A program made the position numbers and the translations under genes. From Anodontia alba (lineage: Eukaryota; Mollusca; Bivalvia; Lucinida; Lucinidae): a DNA stretch of 64,000 nucleotides. Each line of letters opens with the position of its first letter. Position 1 is the first letter of the stretch. Under the pieces are notes generated by a model, which was given only the letters and a program-made list of their open reading frames with translations, was not told where the DNA came from and did no database searches. Of this stretch, positions 11,096 through 23,668 are shown piece after piece. The DNA lies in the NCBI GenBank assembly GCA_964016985.1, contig OZ024831.1, positions 26,269,631 through 26,333,630 of the forward strand, read 5' to 3'.

Positions 11096-11830
11096 TTATT
11101 CCATGGCTACTGCGGCACTGGTAAACCTGAATTACTATGGAAAGACAAAAATAGCAGGCCACTTTAAAACCTCACTAATGTGCTTCCTGGTAACATAAAC
11201 CTTTATATATGCTTATGGGACCTTTGCTGCAGAACTTGAGAATAGGTTTCATATGCCTTGGAAACGAGATGCTACCACAGAAGTATGAACATTTCGCACT
11301 TACATTACGAAAACACGCCTATTCAAATATATTGAAAATTTCACCACCAAAAACTGAAAGTTTTAAGATAAAAAATTCTGATATTTTTTTATATTTCTAC
11401 TCAAAAACGTAGATTGCTGGTACCCGTTAGAACCGCCTCGCCGAGGCGGTTCTAACGAGTACCACAATCTATGTTTTTGCGCAGAAATAAGAAAATAATG
11501 TATACCGCTGTAAACCCCAGTTTTACTATTTAAAAGTGGGGTTTAAGGGGGTCAAAATTATATAGGTATGTTTTCGTGATAGACCACTACACCAATGATA
11601 ACGCCCGCAAATAAAATTTGAGGTATCATTAGTTTCTGTGCTGACCTCCTCACTATGGAAAGGAAAACTCGGGTGGTTCTGCAGGCATGCTAGAGGCTAC
11701 CCTTGCAAGACACGGTTGAAGTAGTCAGAAGAAACAGGCATAAGAAACCGCCAAATCATAACTGAAATGGTCGTAGATATGCAAGCTGGCAAAGGGCAAG
11801 TGAAGACAGGTCAAAATGAGGAGAAACAAT
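11096..11830 (+). pseudogene. LINE-I relic, C-terminal part, resumed
   Basis: Continues LINE-I after the insertion block: MATAALVNLN (about 11105), TFIYAYGTFAAELENR (about 11200), then LETRCYHRSMNISH just before the family A insertion at 11303. After 11580 the reading resumes with DHYTND, DLLTMERKT and YASWQRASEDRSK (about 11775-11820). In intact relatives these correspond to the segments YACETWTLTAEL, LEMRCYRR and the basic C-terminus. The relic is broken by stops and by the MITE. Confidence 0.8.
11303..11580 (+). mobile_element. Family A MITE inserted in LINE-I
   Basis: Complete copy with central palindrome (GAACCGCCTCG / CGAGGCGGTTC) and both TIRs. It interrupts the LINE-I reading between NISH and DHYTND. 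Confidence 0.95.
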
Positions 11831-12295
11831 GTCAGGGTTATTAGTGAATGAAATTGAAATGTCTGGTTAACTGTGAAAAATTAGAAAGCAATGTTTTAAA
11901 TGCTGACTGCTTGAATTGGTAACCAGTAGGTTAAAATTTAAGTTTTCAGCTTTGAAATATCTCAAAAGTGCTAGCGCAAATTTAAGATTTGTCCCTTTTC
12001 ATGGGCGGTTTAATAAACAAAATTATTTTAGAATTATTTCTGAGGTTATATAAAGTTCCATAGAGAGAAATGCTTCATTTATTAAAAAGTTAGGTTAATC
12101 CGCCAGTTCATCACTTCATACGGTAAACAGTGGGAATCGAGAGTTTGGGGACTGGAGAGGTCAGAATTTAAGAGGAAGTTCACGAGACATTGAAGTTATC
12201 AGAATTCATTTCAGAGGCTTTATAATGTGTTTTCCAGAGTAATTTTTTGACTGAACGCACAAATGAGAGACAGAGACAGTCTCTGTGAACATACT
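11831..12295. other. No recognisable feature
   Basis: AT-rich DNA downstream of LINE-I, possibly including its 3' untranslated end. A short GAGACAGAGACAGTCTC motif sits near 12267. Confidence 0.4.
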
Positions 12296-12385
12296 GCCCA
12301 GATAGCATTCTGCCTAAATCTATATCGGGATTCCTGTCTAGCCGATAACGATCCGATATAGATTTAACTAGAATGCTATCTGGGT
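12296..12385. repeat. Family M foldback element
   Basis: Ends GCCCAGATAGCATTCT and AGAATGCTATCTGGGT, with inner arms CTAAATCTATATCGG and CCGATATAGATTTA. Same family as 50001-50109. Confidence 0.85.
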
Positions 12386-12436
12386 GAAGCGTGTTTTCAT
12401 GTGAGTGAGTGAGTGAGTGGGTGAGAGTTGTAATTA

Positions 12437-12990
12437 ATGTGTATGGACAGCAAAGGCTCTCACCGGACTGCGCTGATGTTGGCAGTTGTTGTTAAAACAA
12501 ATGAGCCGAGGCACACCATTCCTACAAACTTAATTGTGCGCACAGCGAATATTCAGATCAGCCCGCAGGCTGATCAGAGTCTTCGCTGTCCACTTGAAGG
12601 CGCTTTGGATCCTTGGCTACCTACAGAGTTGCCTGCGAAGACTCTGATCGGACTGCACAGATGGACACGCATGCACTCAAATGTAATGGCAAACTTCAGG
12701 GTATATGCGGATATAGGTGAATCAGACCAGCCTGCACATTCACATACATCGTCTGATTGGGACCTTTATTGACCGCTCATGAAATGAATAGACAATGCAG
12801 AATAAATGAGCCAACGCACGACAAAACCTACAATAAGACCCGTGTGACCAGTAAAGACTCAGATCAGACTGTACATCCACCCAGTGTGGCAAGGCTTTTT
12901 GTGCATTCCTCTTTGGATAGCCCTGCGGCTATAGAAGGTACATACAATCGCCGAAGACTCTGATCAGCCTGCGCAGAAAGCATATGGCGG
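12437..12990. repeat. Cluster of degraded family E hairpins
   Basis: Repeated fragments of the E unit: GCACAGCGAATATTCAGATC at about 12540, GCGAAGACTCTGATCGG at about 12636, and AGACTCAGATCAGACTG at about 12856. CGAAGACTCTGATCAGCCTG follows at about 12952. Linkers contain the CTTTGGAT-CC-TGGCTA phrase typical of paired E copies. Open frames across this block are repeat artefacts. Confidence 0.7.
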
Positions 12991-13444
12991 AAGGTACCTT
13001 TCTCTCGTGGCGGTTCATTTCTTTCGAACTGTTGCTTTAAGGAGTACAAGGGCAATAATCATGTCAAGACAGTACGAGTCTATGATCGAACAATCTAATT
13101 CCAGTAATGAAAACGCTTTCTTAACTTGGTTGTTTTCTTGTCTCAGAATAACAGATAAAAATGATCCAATTCCTTTAAAAGATAGAAGTCATTTATTTTC
13201 CAAATCAAGATTTATGTGTTCTTTCAGTTTCGACGTTGTCTAAGACCACTGTCCGTGATGGCTGAAAATTACTTGCACTGCTGAGATCAGATGCTGAACA
13301 GTAAGCCTTTAATTATGTTTGGAGTGCTTCTGGTATGCCGTCGCCATCTAACAGAGCGCAGTTCTTTGAAATTATTGGTTCCATTCTGGATTGTAGTATT
13401 AAAGTCTCCATACTTCGGGCTAAGGTGAACTCTTTCAAAATTGT
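12991..13444. other. No recognisable feature
   Basis: A 78-codon frame (13007-13243) has ordinary composition but no recognisable motif. Confidence 0.4.
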
Positions 13445-13632
13445 TTTGAACCCCTTCTGAAAAGGGGTCTACTCTACAAGGAAAAGTATTTGCTCGCTAG
13501 GGGAGCAAATGCTTTCCTTTTAGAATTGACCCTTTCTGACTACCTTCTGAAAAGGGGTCTATTTTAAAAGGAAAGAATTTGCTCCCAAATTCTTTCCATT
13601 TAGAGTTGACCCCTTTTCATAAGGGAGTTCTG
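13445..13632. repeat. Family K foldback, tandem pair
   Basis: CCCCTTCTGAAAAGGGGTCT occurs twice (13449, 13540). Each is followed by a hairpin containing GAAAGAATTTGCTCCC or a variant, closing with TTGACCCCTTTTCA. Related pieces are near 35150, 46605, 47545 and 52545. Confidence 0.75.
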
Positions 13633-13678
13633 TGCGCAGAAAAATATATATTTTACAGGCGGCACATATACAATGGAA

Positions 13679-13847
13679 CCTCGCTAATTCAAAGTCCAAT
13701 GGACCAAACAGTTTTGTTTGAATTATTGAGACTTTACATAATTGAGGGTTAAAATGCATACATGTATTTAAGTCAAGACTTCAAAATGATTTTGAATTGT
13801 TGAGAATTTTGAATTATTGGAGTTTGAATTATCGAGATTCTACTGTA
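13679..13847. mobile_element. pogo/Tigger-like MITE
   Basis: TIRs: TACAATGGAACCTCGCTAAT on the left, and on the right the complement of TACAGTAGAATCTCGATAAT. Terminal TA matches the TA target of Tc1/mariner-pogo elements. Internal GAATTATTGAG phrases are further inverted repeats. Confidence 0.75.
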
Positions 13848-14539
13848 TTATCAAATCTTATTTTGCGTCTTGCGTTGTTGCAGGAATCAGATTTCACACC
13901 AAAAATCACGCAATAATGATACATTAACATACATAAAATACATATACTAACCCATACACTGACAGATGGACGTGGGAGCGAACCTAAACTCACATTCAGT
14001 TGCAAATTGTTAAGAGACTTATAAATGGAAAGCGCTGCTTCTGTCTTGATTGGGAAATCGCTGTTTCTGTCTTGATTATCGCTCAGCATGCAGGATATAA
14101 AATTTCAGCAGACGATATTTTGAAGTACCTTTCTGATTTTCCCAGAAAACAAGTTGGGCATTTCATGCAAGTTGTCTTCCAGATAGTCCTAAATAATAAC
14201 TTCTATTCAAACTCCGGGTTTCTACTTTAATATTTTAGTTGTACAAGACTAATTCATGTAAATATAAATTATTAAAGTTTCTAATATAATATTTTAGTTG
14301 TTCGTGAATAATTCACGAAGACATAATATATTGATTTAGAAACTTGAGGTTTGAACGAAAGTTCCAACATTCATTTATCATACTTCCTAGTAAAATATGA
14401 ACAACTGGATTTTTCTCAACAGCGCTTATTTAATACTTCGTCCTACTTCTACACACACGCGCGCGCACGCCTGCATGCCCGCCCGCGTGCTTGCGAGAGC
14501 GCACACGCATAGAGAGAGAGAGAGAATTGAATATGGGTA

Positions 14540-16005
14540 AAGGCGCCTTTATACTATACGAGCGTAATGAGGTAACGTACCGTGAACGAATGGCAAAAAT
14601 TTGACAAAGCTCGAATACGCACAAGACGAATGTGTTCATCGGGGCTAAACATACCGAACTGAAAAAGAATCTGAACCGACACTAAAACGAGTTCATAACG
14701 TATGTGTAACTACATATTAACGAACCAGAGCGGATGCGAAACGAATATCAACGAATGACAACGATCTCTCAACGCGTTGTGCGTGCTCTCTGCGTGCGCC
14801 TTGCGTATAGTGTGCATATTCGAACTGATCACATGACGTACAGGTATATTAACCTTTTGCCTCACTTCGACAGATCGTAGCCCCTATGTGACTCTGTTGC
14901 CCGGCTACGTTAAAAAATCTGATTCGACAGATCGTCCTCTAGCCTGTATATATGTATGCAATGCAATTTCAGTTTGGATGCAATCCTTCTGTGGTCTCGC
15001 CGCATACTCCATATGTATCTTAACTCTTCAAGCTGCTAACTAGAACTGTCGAAGTGGCACTGATATATAATTTTAAATACCCCAATGGGTAGGTCAACAG
15101 GCATGTGCACAAAAAAAAACGGAAAAACGCAAGTCGAACGCTAGAGATACCATCACGAAAACATGCCTATATAATTTTGACCCCCTGAAACCCCATTTTT
15201 ATATAGTAAAATTGGGGTTTACAGGGGTATACATTATTTTTTCTTATTTCTGCTCAAAAACATATATTGTGGTACTCGTTAGAACCGCCTCGCCGAGGCG
15301 GTTCTAACGAGTACCCACAATCTATGTTTTGAGCAAAAATATGAAGAATATCAGCATTTTTAGTCTGAAAATTTTCATTTTTTGGTGGTAAAATTTTCAG
15401 TATATTTGAATAGACATGTTTTCGTAATGGGTACTCGTAAGCTAAAGCAAGCCAAGCAGGGAACTCAATCGTTTGGAAGTCGCAGCAGCAACGGTAATCA
15501 TAAGTTGATGCATCGTAATCAGTACGTCATCTATTTCAAACGGGGTCAATTCGTACGAAGAAAGTTGAAAGAAGCTGTTGGTTTAAACTTTATTTTGATT
15601 GCTTCTAAGACAACATAATTTACAACAATACAATATTTTCCAGGAAAGAAGCGTATTAATACGTTACTAATACGCGGGAAGAAGTGACCGCAATTTGGTT
15701 GGACGAATGCCACCGCAGAGGGAACGATTCGTTGTCTTACTGTGGGCGAACAAACCGTTGAATTGCGTTCATCGAACGAACCCGCTGCGTATGGGCTATT
15801 CGTTGGCATACCTCGAAACATTCTGTGCATGCACAAAAATGTTTCGACGTACTGAGCGAACAACAACGTACGCGAACGTACTTCAACGAACTTAAAACGA
15901 TGAGCTAACGAACATCAGCGTATACCAGCGTATGCCAACGAATGCCAAAATATATATGTACCCTGGCATACGCTGGGCCAATTCGTTATGATGAAAAGGC
16001 GCCTT
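14540..16005. mobile_element. Candidate 1.47-kb TIR element (AAGGCGCCTT ends)
   Basis: Left end AAGGCGCCTTTATACTATAC (14540) and right end ATGATGAAAAGGCGCCTT (to 16005) form imperfect TIRs of about 24 bp. The interior is rich in CGAACGAA/ACGAATGCC-type short repeats at both ends. A family A copy (15151-15429) is nested inside. No transposase frame is visible. Confidence 0.5.
15151..15429 (-). mobile_element. Family A MITE
   Basis: Complete copy in reverse orientation, with an intact central palindrome around GCCTCGCCGAGGC and both TIRs. Confidence 0.95.
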
Positions 16006-16091
16006 AAAACAAGTGCCCATTTGGCCCGTTTGTAAAGCGAAACCCCTGATAATATTCTGCTCATGTTTTTGTGTCTCCGCTCGTGTACAAA

Positions 16092-16424
16092 TAGACTGGC
16101 TTCAGTCTCCAGTGACTAAATTTTTTTTTCTTATAATTTGTTTAATAATCCACTAAAATGAAACCAAAATAATATCATGGCTATAAAGGCTGGTCACTAG
16201 TGACCAGCCTTTATAGTCATAATATTTGTTCGGTTTTATTTTAGTCGATAAGTAAAAAGGATTATGAGAAAAAAATTTTTTTTCCATATAATCTGTTTAA
16301 TAATCCACTAAAATAAAACAAAAATAATATCATGACTATAAAGGCTGGTCACTTGTGACCAGCCTTTATAGTCATGATATTTGTTTGGTTTTATTTTAGT
16401 GGATTATTAAAAAGGATTATGAGG
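16092..16424. mobile_element. Family F foldback, tandem double hairpin
   Basis: Begins TAGACTGGCTTCAGTCTCCA. It contains two successive long hairpins (16134-16256 and 16282-16410), each with a central AAAGGCTGGTCACT palindrome flanked by AATAATATCATG and TTTTATTTTAGT. The right terminal CCAGTCTA is missing, so this copy is truncated after an internal duplication. Confidence 0.85.
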
Positions 16425-16998
16425 TAATACGGACGCACGCAGGTTGGATTTTCACAGTTTGCATGTTGCTTGTCCTTCAGAGAACTGCGTTTGTTCTTTT
16501 GTGCTGCGTCATGATACAAAGGTTCTTGTCACATATGAGAACAGCGAAGACCCGGCATTACCAATCTGCACACCCAGTAAACGGTAGAATCATATGAAAT
16601 GGAGAAAGTTGTTTTGTTTTATTTTTTTTTCTTCCTAACACTCAGTATAATGGGCTGGATGATAATATAGTCGATTAATGTCAATTCCTGTCTGTGTACC
16701 ATTTCATGCAAAACACAGTCCGGTGTATCAGTTCCAAAATAGTGTCTACGCATAACTGAAATAAATTGGAAATATTTTCTTACCTTCATGGCACTAGTGA
16801 TCCAAATGAATAAGGGATCCAAATAGAATTTTTTACAAAATCACTTTATTTGCCAAGGAACACTTGTTCCTGGGCGAATAAGGTGATTTTTTTTTTTTTT
16901 AATATTTTCTTACACATGTTACGTATGTTACGCACATGTGTAACGTGCGTAATGAGCGCTACGCCTATGTCGGGGCATGTACAAACAGTAAAATCAAA

Positions 16999-17411
16999 GA
17001 CCCAATTGTTCAAAGCGTCGTAAACATAACGAAGTAGTTACCGCGTTTATCCTAAATAGTGGGGCAGCTTGTCTCCTTACAAGAACTGATCCTAAAATTT
17101 GAATTTGAAAATTAATTTTGCAACCTGTGGTATCTGGTCGGGGTCTACATTGTTTGCGCAGACCCGCCTGCCCGATTCCTTAGAGAAAATAGGACATTTG
17201 ACGTGTAATGTATTTTTCGGGGTAAAAAAATGTGTGCCATTTGCAGTACAGAAGCTACTCACATTTGTTTTCGGAAAAAAAACACACAAAAAAACAACAA
17301 CAACAACAAAAAATCAACAACAACAAAACATCAGTGTATTTAATATTATATGTGAAATAGAAACTGATAAATGTGTCCGTTAATGTAACGGCACTTTGAA
17401 TAATTGGACTC
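16999..17411. mobile_element. Family G MITE
   Basis: Ends GACCCAATTGTTCAAAGCG (16999) and CACTTTGAATAATTGGACTC (to 17411). The interior has GAAGCTACTCACATTTG, shared with the central hairpin of the 5648-5891 copy, and an A-rich/CAA microsatellite expansion. Confidence 0.75.
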
Positions 17412-17555
17412 TGATCAGCCTGTTCTGTGCTGTCGCCATAAGTACAAGGCTTCATCTCGTTTTGTGGGTCTTGTAATTAAATTTGACCGCCTGCATTATA
17501 AATCAGTTCCATGTGTACTTTCTAATATTTGAAATATAGTTTAGTAGAAGTAACC

Positions 17556-17556
<1 letters not shown>

Positions 17557-17590
<34 letters not shown>

Positions 17591-17613
17591 TTCATTTATT
17601 TATTTATTTATTT
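17557..17613. repeat. (TTTA)n microsatellite
   Basis: Tetranucleotide run with one TTCA interruption. A complementary-phase (AAAT)n run lies at 18098-18142. Confidence 0.95.
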
Positions 17614-18097
17614 TGGTATACAAAGCACATAGCTATGTGATGTACAGCAAAGTCGATTCTTCGATCAAAAAGAAAATAGATTGGAGGTAGAAAAAATAAG
17701 TTCAATACTTAGCGCATACAGACTGCAATCGCTGCACATAATTTTTGTTTACCGCTTTGCGTCTATGAATAATTAAAACGGGTATCTGATCGACTAACCA
17801 ATTAATTAGCTAACCACCATTTAAGCACATAGTAAATAAAACGATCGTTCCACAGTAACAGCTATAAACTGACGTAGGCCTACTTCATCACTTAAAACAT
17901 TTTAAAAATAGGAAGATCCTCTGACAATTTTAATAAACCTGTATTTTTACCCTAAAAGCAAATCCATAGTATATAATAATAATTCACTCACTCGCTCGCT
18001 TACTCACTCACTCATTGGCATGTTCACTAATTTACTGATTAATTATATATATTTTTCATTTAGCTAAGTAACAAACATAACAATCTTAAGTATCAAG

Positions 18098-18128
<31 letters not shown>

Positions 18129-18142
18129 ATAGGTAAATAAAT
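18098..18142. repeat. (AAAT)n microsatellite
   Basis: Tetranucleotide run of about 10 units. Confidence 0.95.
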
Positions 18143-18192
18143 CCCTTAAAATATAGATCTGAAGTTATTTTCTTTATTGTTATTACCGTTAC

Positions 18193-18438
<246 letters not shown>

Positions 18439-18762
18439 TGTTTCGTTAAAATGTTTTCGAATTGTAATCCAACGCTGAAACATTTTCGTTTGAAAACACA
18501 GGTTCATGTTCTTTTATCAAGTGCAGAGACTGGTACACTAAACATATCAGTATACATCATTTATAATCGCTTTTCTTTCTTGCTTTTTACTACCGCGAAT
18601 TTCGTCGTTTTATTTTTAATTATAATTCTTTACATTGAAAGACTGTGAATTTATAGCTGCTATTATAATGTAATGTACATGTACCAAGTTATTTTTAAGA
18701 TATTATATTTAATAATAAAAAATAAAATCGTTTTGCCCTGTTTACTTAATTCATGAGTGGTC

Positions 18763-19041
18763 CATTACGAAAACACGCCTATTCAAATATATTGAAAATT
18801 TTACAACCAAAAAATGAAAATCTTCAGATAATTTTTTTTTATATTTTTCGTATTTCTGCTCGAAACATAGATTGTGGGTACTCGTTAGAACCGCCTCGCC
18901 GAGGCGGTTCTAACGAGTACCCACAAACTATGTTTTGAGCAGAAGTAAGAAAAATAATGTATACCCCTATAAACCCCAGTTTTTACTATATAAAAGTGGG
19001 GTTTAAGGGGGTTAAAATTATATAGGTATGTTTTCGTGATG
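18763..19041 (+). mobile_element. Family A MITE
   Basis: Complete copy; central palindrome GTGGGTACTCGTTAGAACC and complement intact, TIRs intact. Confidence 0.95.
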
Positions 19042-21172
19042 TTTTACTTTTTCTCTGTTTTCTCTCTCTTTTTTAAACCTTGAAAAAGAAACTGAGGACT
19101 TAAAACATTAAGGCAATGAAAGCAGAAACAACATACACAACAACAGAATCAGAAAACTCACAGATTAATCAATCTATTTCTAAACTCCTAATTAAAGAAA
19201 GTAAAATCAAAACAAACAGAAAGCTAATGGTATAATTTTTATCTCAAAATCCAGAGACACAACACTCAACAAGCCTCAGAATGACACATATTAAATACCC
19301 ATTGACATTAGGACGTACCATCTAGCGTAATTTTTCATCTTTTCGAGTTTCTGACAATTCATTTTTCTCGCGGTCAAGTTTATCAAATTATGGCGGAAAG
19401 ACTAATGCGTTTCTGCCAAAGAGCCATCTGCGAGCGCAGGTCCTCAAAATGTTGGAAAGATGTAACCGTGTGATGTTAAGTAATTGGTCAGCGTGACCAG
19501 CTGGAGGTACTTAAATCACACCAAGAACAACTAATTAACGTCAAATAATCTTGTACTGATTCTGTATTTTTTCGTAATTGGAACGAAAGACAGAAGAAGA
19601 AAAAAAAAGCTGAAGTAATCACTTTCCTTGCAATATGCGCTATTGAAAGTTGAAAGTAATCACGCCCTCAAAACATCTGCAGATGTATGACTTCGGGGGC
19701 AGAGGTGTTCCGATTCATGTTCACTATATGGTACATGTTAGAAAAAAAATGAATTTAAATATTATTAAACTTTTTTTAGGCACGCGTACATCAGCATATA
19801 GCCCATATAACTCTTGTAAACAAAACATATAGACAATGAACAAAAGAAAAATAAACTGTAGAAAATCATATATATATCACACTTTATTTTGAATCCATAA
19901 TTTCAGTTCTTCGAACTGATTCAAATAAAAAAAAAAATCATGTTCATGAACATTTCTGTTTCAGTTTTATGAGTTTTGTAGTTTGTTTTTTTTAATTATA
20001 TCTTTTTTTTTTTTTTTTTTTATTTATTTATTTATTTATTTTTTTTGTAATGTCCTTTTATCATTTCCCATAATTTTATATTCACCTGATAGGAAATCAC
20101 ACAGCTAATAACAAACCTGAAAATAATTAAGAAGTTTTATGGCTTTGAAAATCTAGAAAATACCGTCATGGAATCTACCATTTTTTTGGAGTAAGTGACG
20201 TCATCAGTAGCTACATAATTAAATCTGCAAAAACCAAATAAATCGCATATAAAACAATATTTATTGCTTTATTCCTGTAAATGTTTTCATTCGCATATAT
20301 ACTATCGACCAGGTCATGTAAGCAGTGTATTCCTGTGAACAGACAGCTTTTATTTGTGAGTTACAAAAATTAAATACCTAACTAAATATTCAAAATGGCG
20401 GTGCACATACTCACAGTTGTAAAAACTTTAAACTACAATATCTTTCTTATACGTTAACCCATTCTGATGAAATTTGCGCGACTATGCTTATTTTCTAAAG
20501 CTGAATATTTTCAGATAAATAGATACCTTATTAATGCAAAAGGCCATCACGGCCCATGAGCATATATACAAATACTATATGATACATACAGGATAGCAAG
20601 CTACAAATACACGTACATACCCTAGTACCATAGACAATAGCATTTTGTGCCGTATTTATGTCTTTAAGTCATGTTTTATGGTTTGGGAGAGGTAGGCTAA
20701 TGTTGATATAAGAAAACATTTAAAAATGTCGGACATTATGAGACGTCGAACTAAATGAGAGCCTACATATATCAGTACAAACCGAAGTTATGGCCTTGAA
20801 GTTTTCATACTTTACTTTTATCCGTATAACTTGAGCTGATTCAATAACAAGGATATGGAAAATTTCGCGTCGATCGTCGCCAAAGTTATGGCCCCTGATC
20901 TATTCAGTTTTATTTTATTTTATTTTGCCAAAATGCCAACACGTGAGTATCTTGGTTTTGATGCAGGCAAGACAAATTTGGTAGTGGTTGCACGACAAAG
21001 CACAAGCTTCCTTTTAAATTCTGCATCATAGATACTGATAGGAGGTATGGCCCCTGACGCATTCAGTCTTTCTGGGGTTGCGCTGACATCGTTTGATGTA
21101 CAGTCCGGTTAGTGTATTCGCTGTTAGTATAACTCATAACTATCATAAATCACTATAATATGATTTTCCATA
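19042..21172. other. Gene-free AT-rich stretch
   Basis: No coding signal. A T-rich/TTTA block lies at about 19990-20045. The phrase ATGGCCCCTGA-CAT/TATTCAGT occurs twice (about 20890 and 21048), hinting at a small diverged duplication. Confidence 0.4.
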
Positions 21173-21538
21173 TACAGTCGAACCTCGATAGCTCGAACAC
21201 CGATGGCTCGTTTACAATGGTTAATTTGAACTCGTTATTGAGTCCCTACGAAGTTCTTCCGATAGCTCAAGAAAACAAATATTTAGGGAAATTTTCTTAT
21301 TTTATGGTAAAATTGTATTTTGAGTGTACTCATTAGAATCGCCTCATCGGGGCGATTCTAATGGGTACACTCAACATACAATTATTGTGTAGAAAATAGA
21401 AAAAAATCCCTAAATTATCGTCATTTGCTTCCTGACTTAGCACCATAATTAACCCTCAGTAGCTCGAAGCACCCATCCGCATGTCTCGAACAATTTTTAT
21501 GGTCCCAAAGATGTTCGAGCCACCAAGGTTCGACTGTT
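21173..21538. mobile_element. Family B MITE (pogo-like TIR, family A-type hairpin)
   Basis: Left TIR TACAGTCGAACCTCGATAGC and right end GAGCCACCAAGGTTCGACTG are inverted. The centre (about 21311-21372) is a palindrome with TGTACTCATTAGAATCGCCT, clearly related to the central hairpin of family A although the ends are unrelated. Confidence 0.8.
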
Positions 21539-21657
21539 TATAACGTTACGTTACCAACTTCCTTCCGGTATGTTTAAAACATGGAACTTAATGTGCATAT
21601 AAAGAAATGTGATCAATTAAAAATGTTTGAATGATGAGTACAATCTAGCGTCTCCAC

Positions 21658-22020
21658 TTATATGTTCCAAGCTGAATTTAATTCTGCTGTATATTTTTGT
21701 ATAAAATGCTTATCTTTTTTTCTTTTCTGTCAACGATACTGTCCGTTTTCATCTTATAAAATGGAAATATAAAGTATTTATGTTCTGTTGATGAGCATGA
21801 AGCAATATGTCCACTAAGTGGGGTCATTCTCAAGAGTTCGTGCCTAATATGTTGGTTATGTAAAGTTGTTCTCTTCCTCAAATTGTTTGTTTCCCAAATG
21901 TAAAAATTTCTGCAGCCCCTGCACTCAATGACATATATAACGTTCTTAACTATACATGACATATCACAGTTTACGATAAACGTTTCACCATTGAAATTAT
22001 ATGTGAAACCTTCATTTATA
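21658..22020 (-). pseudogene. PLE GIY-YIG endonuclease domain, relic
   Basis: Residues YINEGFTYNFNGETF, CDMSCIVK, NVIYVIECRGCRNFYI and ETNNLRKR follow the PLE C-terminal nuclease pattern. In that pattern the two conserved Tyr-containing strands precede a Gly that is Trp here (FYIWETNN). Downstream, a one-base shift separates DRKEKK from a frame reading HFIQKYTAELNS, ending at a TAA at 21658-21660. The Cys pairs before the domain match the zinc-binding linker of EN-containing PLEs. Confidence 0.85.
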
Positions 22021-22345
22021 TACAGTTGACTCTCGTTATCTCGCACTCGCTTATCTCGAATAACCGCTTATCTCGAAGTGAAAATCTGGTTCCTGCCGAA
22101 ACATGAACATCTAACAACAGGCAAAAAATATTGTGGAAAAGAGGAGAAATTGCTCCTATGGAGCAATCTCCACAATATTTTTAATATATCTCTAACTTCA
22201 AGAGTCCAATTACATATATATTGTTAAATGTAGTTGTTAGAATCATTTTTTTTCTCAATTCTGCAAATCTTATATGTCGAGGTACGGCTGCCTCGAAGTA
22301 TTTAATAGAGTCCCTTGGAATTCGAGATAACGAGAGTCGACTGTA
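22021..22345. mobile_element. Family C MITE (pogo-like) inserted in the PLE
   Basis: Ends TACAGTTGACTCTCGTTATC and ATAACGAGAGTCGACTGTA. A central hairpin reads GAGGAGAAATTGCTCC and complement, flanked by AATATTGTGG. TA occurs at both ends. It sits exactly between PRCGLCKY and YINEGFTYNF of the PLE. Confidence 0.9.
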
Positions 22346-22841
22346 TTTGCATAGTCCACATCTGGGTTCATTACTTCTTCTTACTTCAAATATCTTTGGC
22401 TGATTGTTTGAAAATTTGGCTTTTGTTAGTAATTTCTTCAAATTTGATGATTGACGTTTACTTTTAAAAATATTTTTCTCTTGTATAGAGATTTCAATCG
22501 ATCATCCAAAAAAAGAATTTAATTTCCCCAAAAGAATTTATTTATTTATTTATTTATTTATTTTTTATTTTTTTTATTTTTGTATTTCTGGGTAAATTTC
22601 TGGGTGTGTGGATTGAAGCTTATTACACATGGTATTAGATTGTTTGCGTCATCGTTAGCGTCGTGCGTTTGTAATAGAGCTGTGCAGTTGGAGACTTTGA
22701 TTTTTGTTATGCTGTCTTCCCTGTGTGCAGGGAGCATTTTTGCTTTAAAAGAAATTATTTTAATTCTTCAAGTCTTTTGGGCGGAGTATTTTCTTTAGAA
22801 ACGGTCATCTTTAGTCTTCGGGCTAAATAATAAGGAATGCT

Positions 22842-23121
22842 CATTACGAAAACATGCCTATTCAAATATACTGAAAATTTTACCACCAAAAAATGAAAAT
22901 TTTCACATAAAGAATTCTGAAAATTTTCATATTTCTGCTCAAAACACAGATTGTTGGTACTCGTAAAAACCGCCTCGACCAGGTGGTTCTAACGAGTACC
23001 CACAATCTATGTTTTTGAGCAGATATAAGAAAAAAATATATATACCCCTGTAAACCCCAGTTTTACTATATAAAAGTGGGGTTTAAAGGGGTCAGAATTA
23101 TATAGGCATGTTTTCGTGGTG
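22842..23121 (+). mobile_element. Family A MITE inserted in the PLE
   Basis: Both TIRs are present and the central palindrome is slightly mutated. It splits the PLE between QYRLFPPET and SIPYYLARR. Confidence 0.95.
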
Positions 23122-23388
23122 TGTTTCTTTTTTGTTTCAGGTGGAAACAAACGATATTGTTTTGAATCGGTTGTTTTGTAATAGATGTCAGTTTTGATCT
23201 ATCCATTGTCATTTATAACGAACGTGTCTAAAAATGAGTGTTGTGTTCTACTTTTACCCAATGTAAATTTAACACAAGAATGTAAAATATTTAGTAGCTG
23301 GTCAAATTTCTTTAATTCTTTGTCTGATTGATTATTAGAAAACAGCCATCGAGAAAATCTTTTAAGATTTGACTCATATAATCTTAAA

Positions 23389-23668
23389 CATCACGAAAAC
23401 ACGCCTATATAATTTTGACCCCCTTAAACCCCACTTTTATATAGTGAAACGGGGGTTTTATAGTGGTATACACTATTTTTCTTATTTTGCTAAAAAAACA
23501 TAGATTGTGGATATTCGTTATAACCGCCTCGGTGAGGCGGTTCTAACGAGTACCCACATTTTATGTTTTGAGCAGAAATATGGAAAATGTCAGAATTTTT
23601 TATCTGAAAATTTTCCTTTTTTGGTTGTAAAATATCCAGTATATTTGAATAGGCGTGTTTTCGTAGTG
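23389..23668 (-). mobile_element. Family A MITE inserted in the PLE
   Basis: Reverse orientation. It separates the PLE segments EEEFDSH and CLRLYESNLKRF, just upstream of RT motif C. Confidence 0.95.

Noticed and set aside
13007..13243. 78-codon plus frame as a small gene
   Set aside because: No recognisable domain, no repeat conservation and no promoter context; treated as chance.
21678..22046. Host GIY-YIG nuclease gene
   Set aside because: The domain is continuous with PLE RT motifs on the same strand and is broken by frameshifts.
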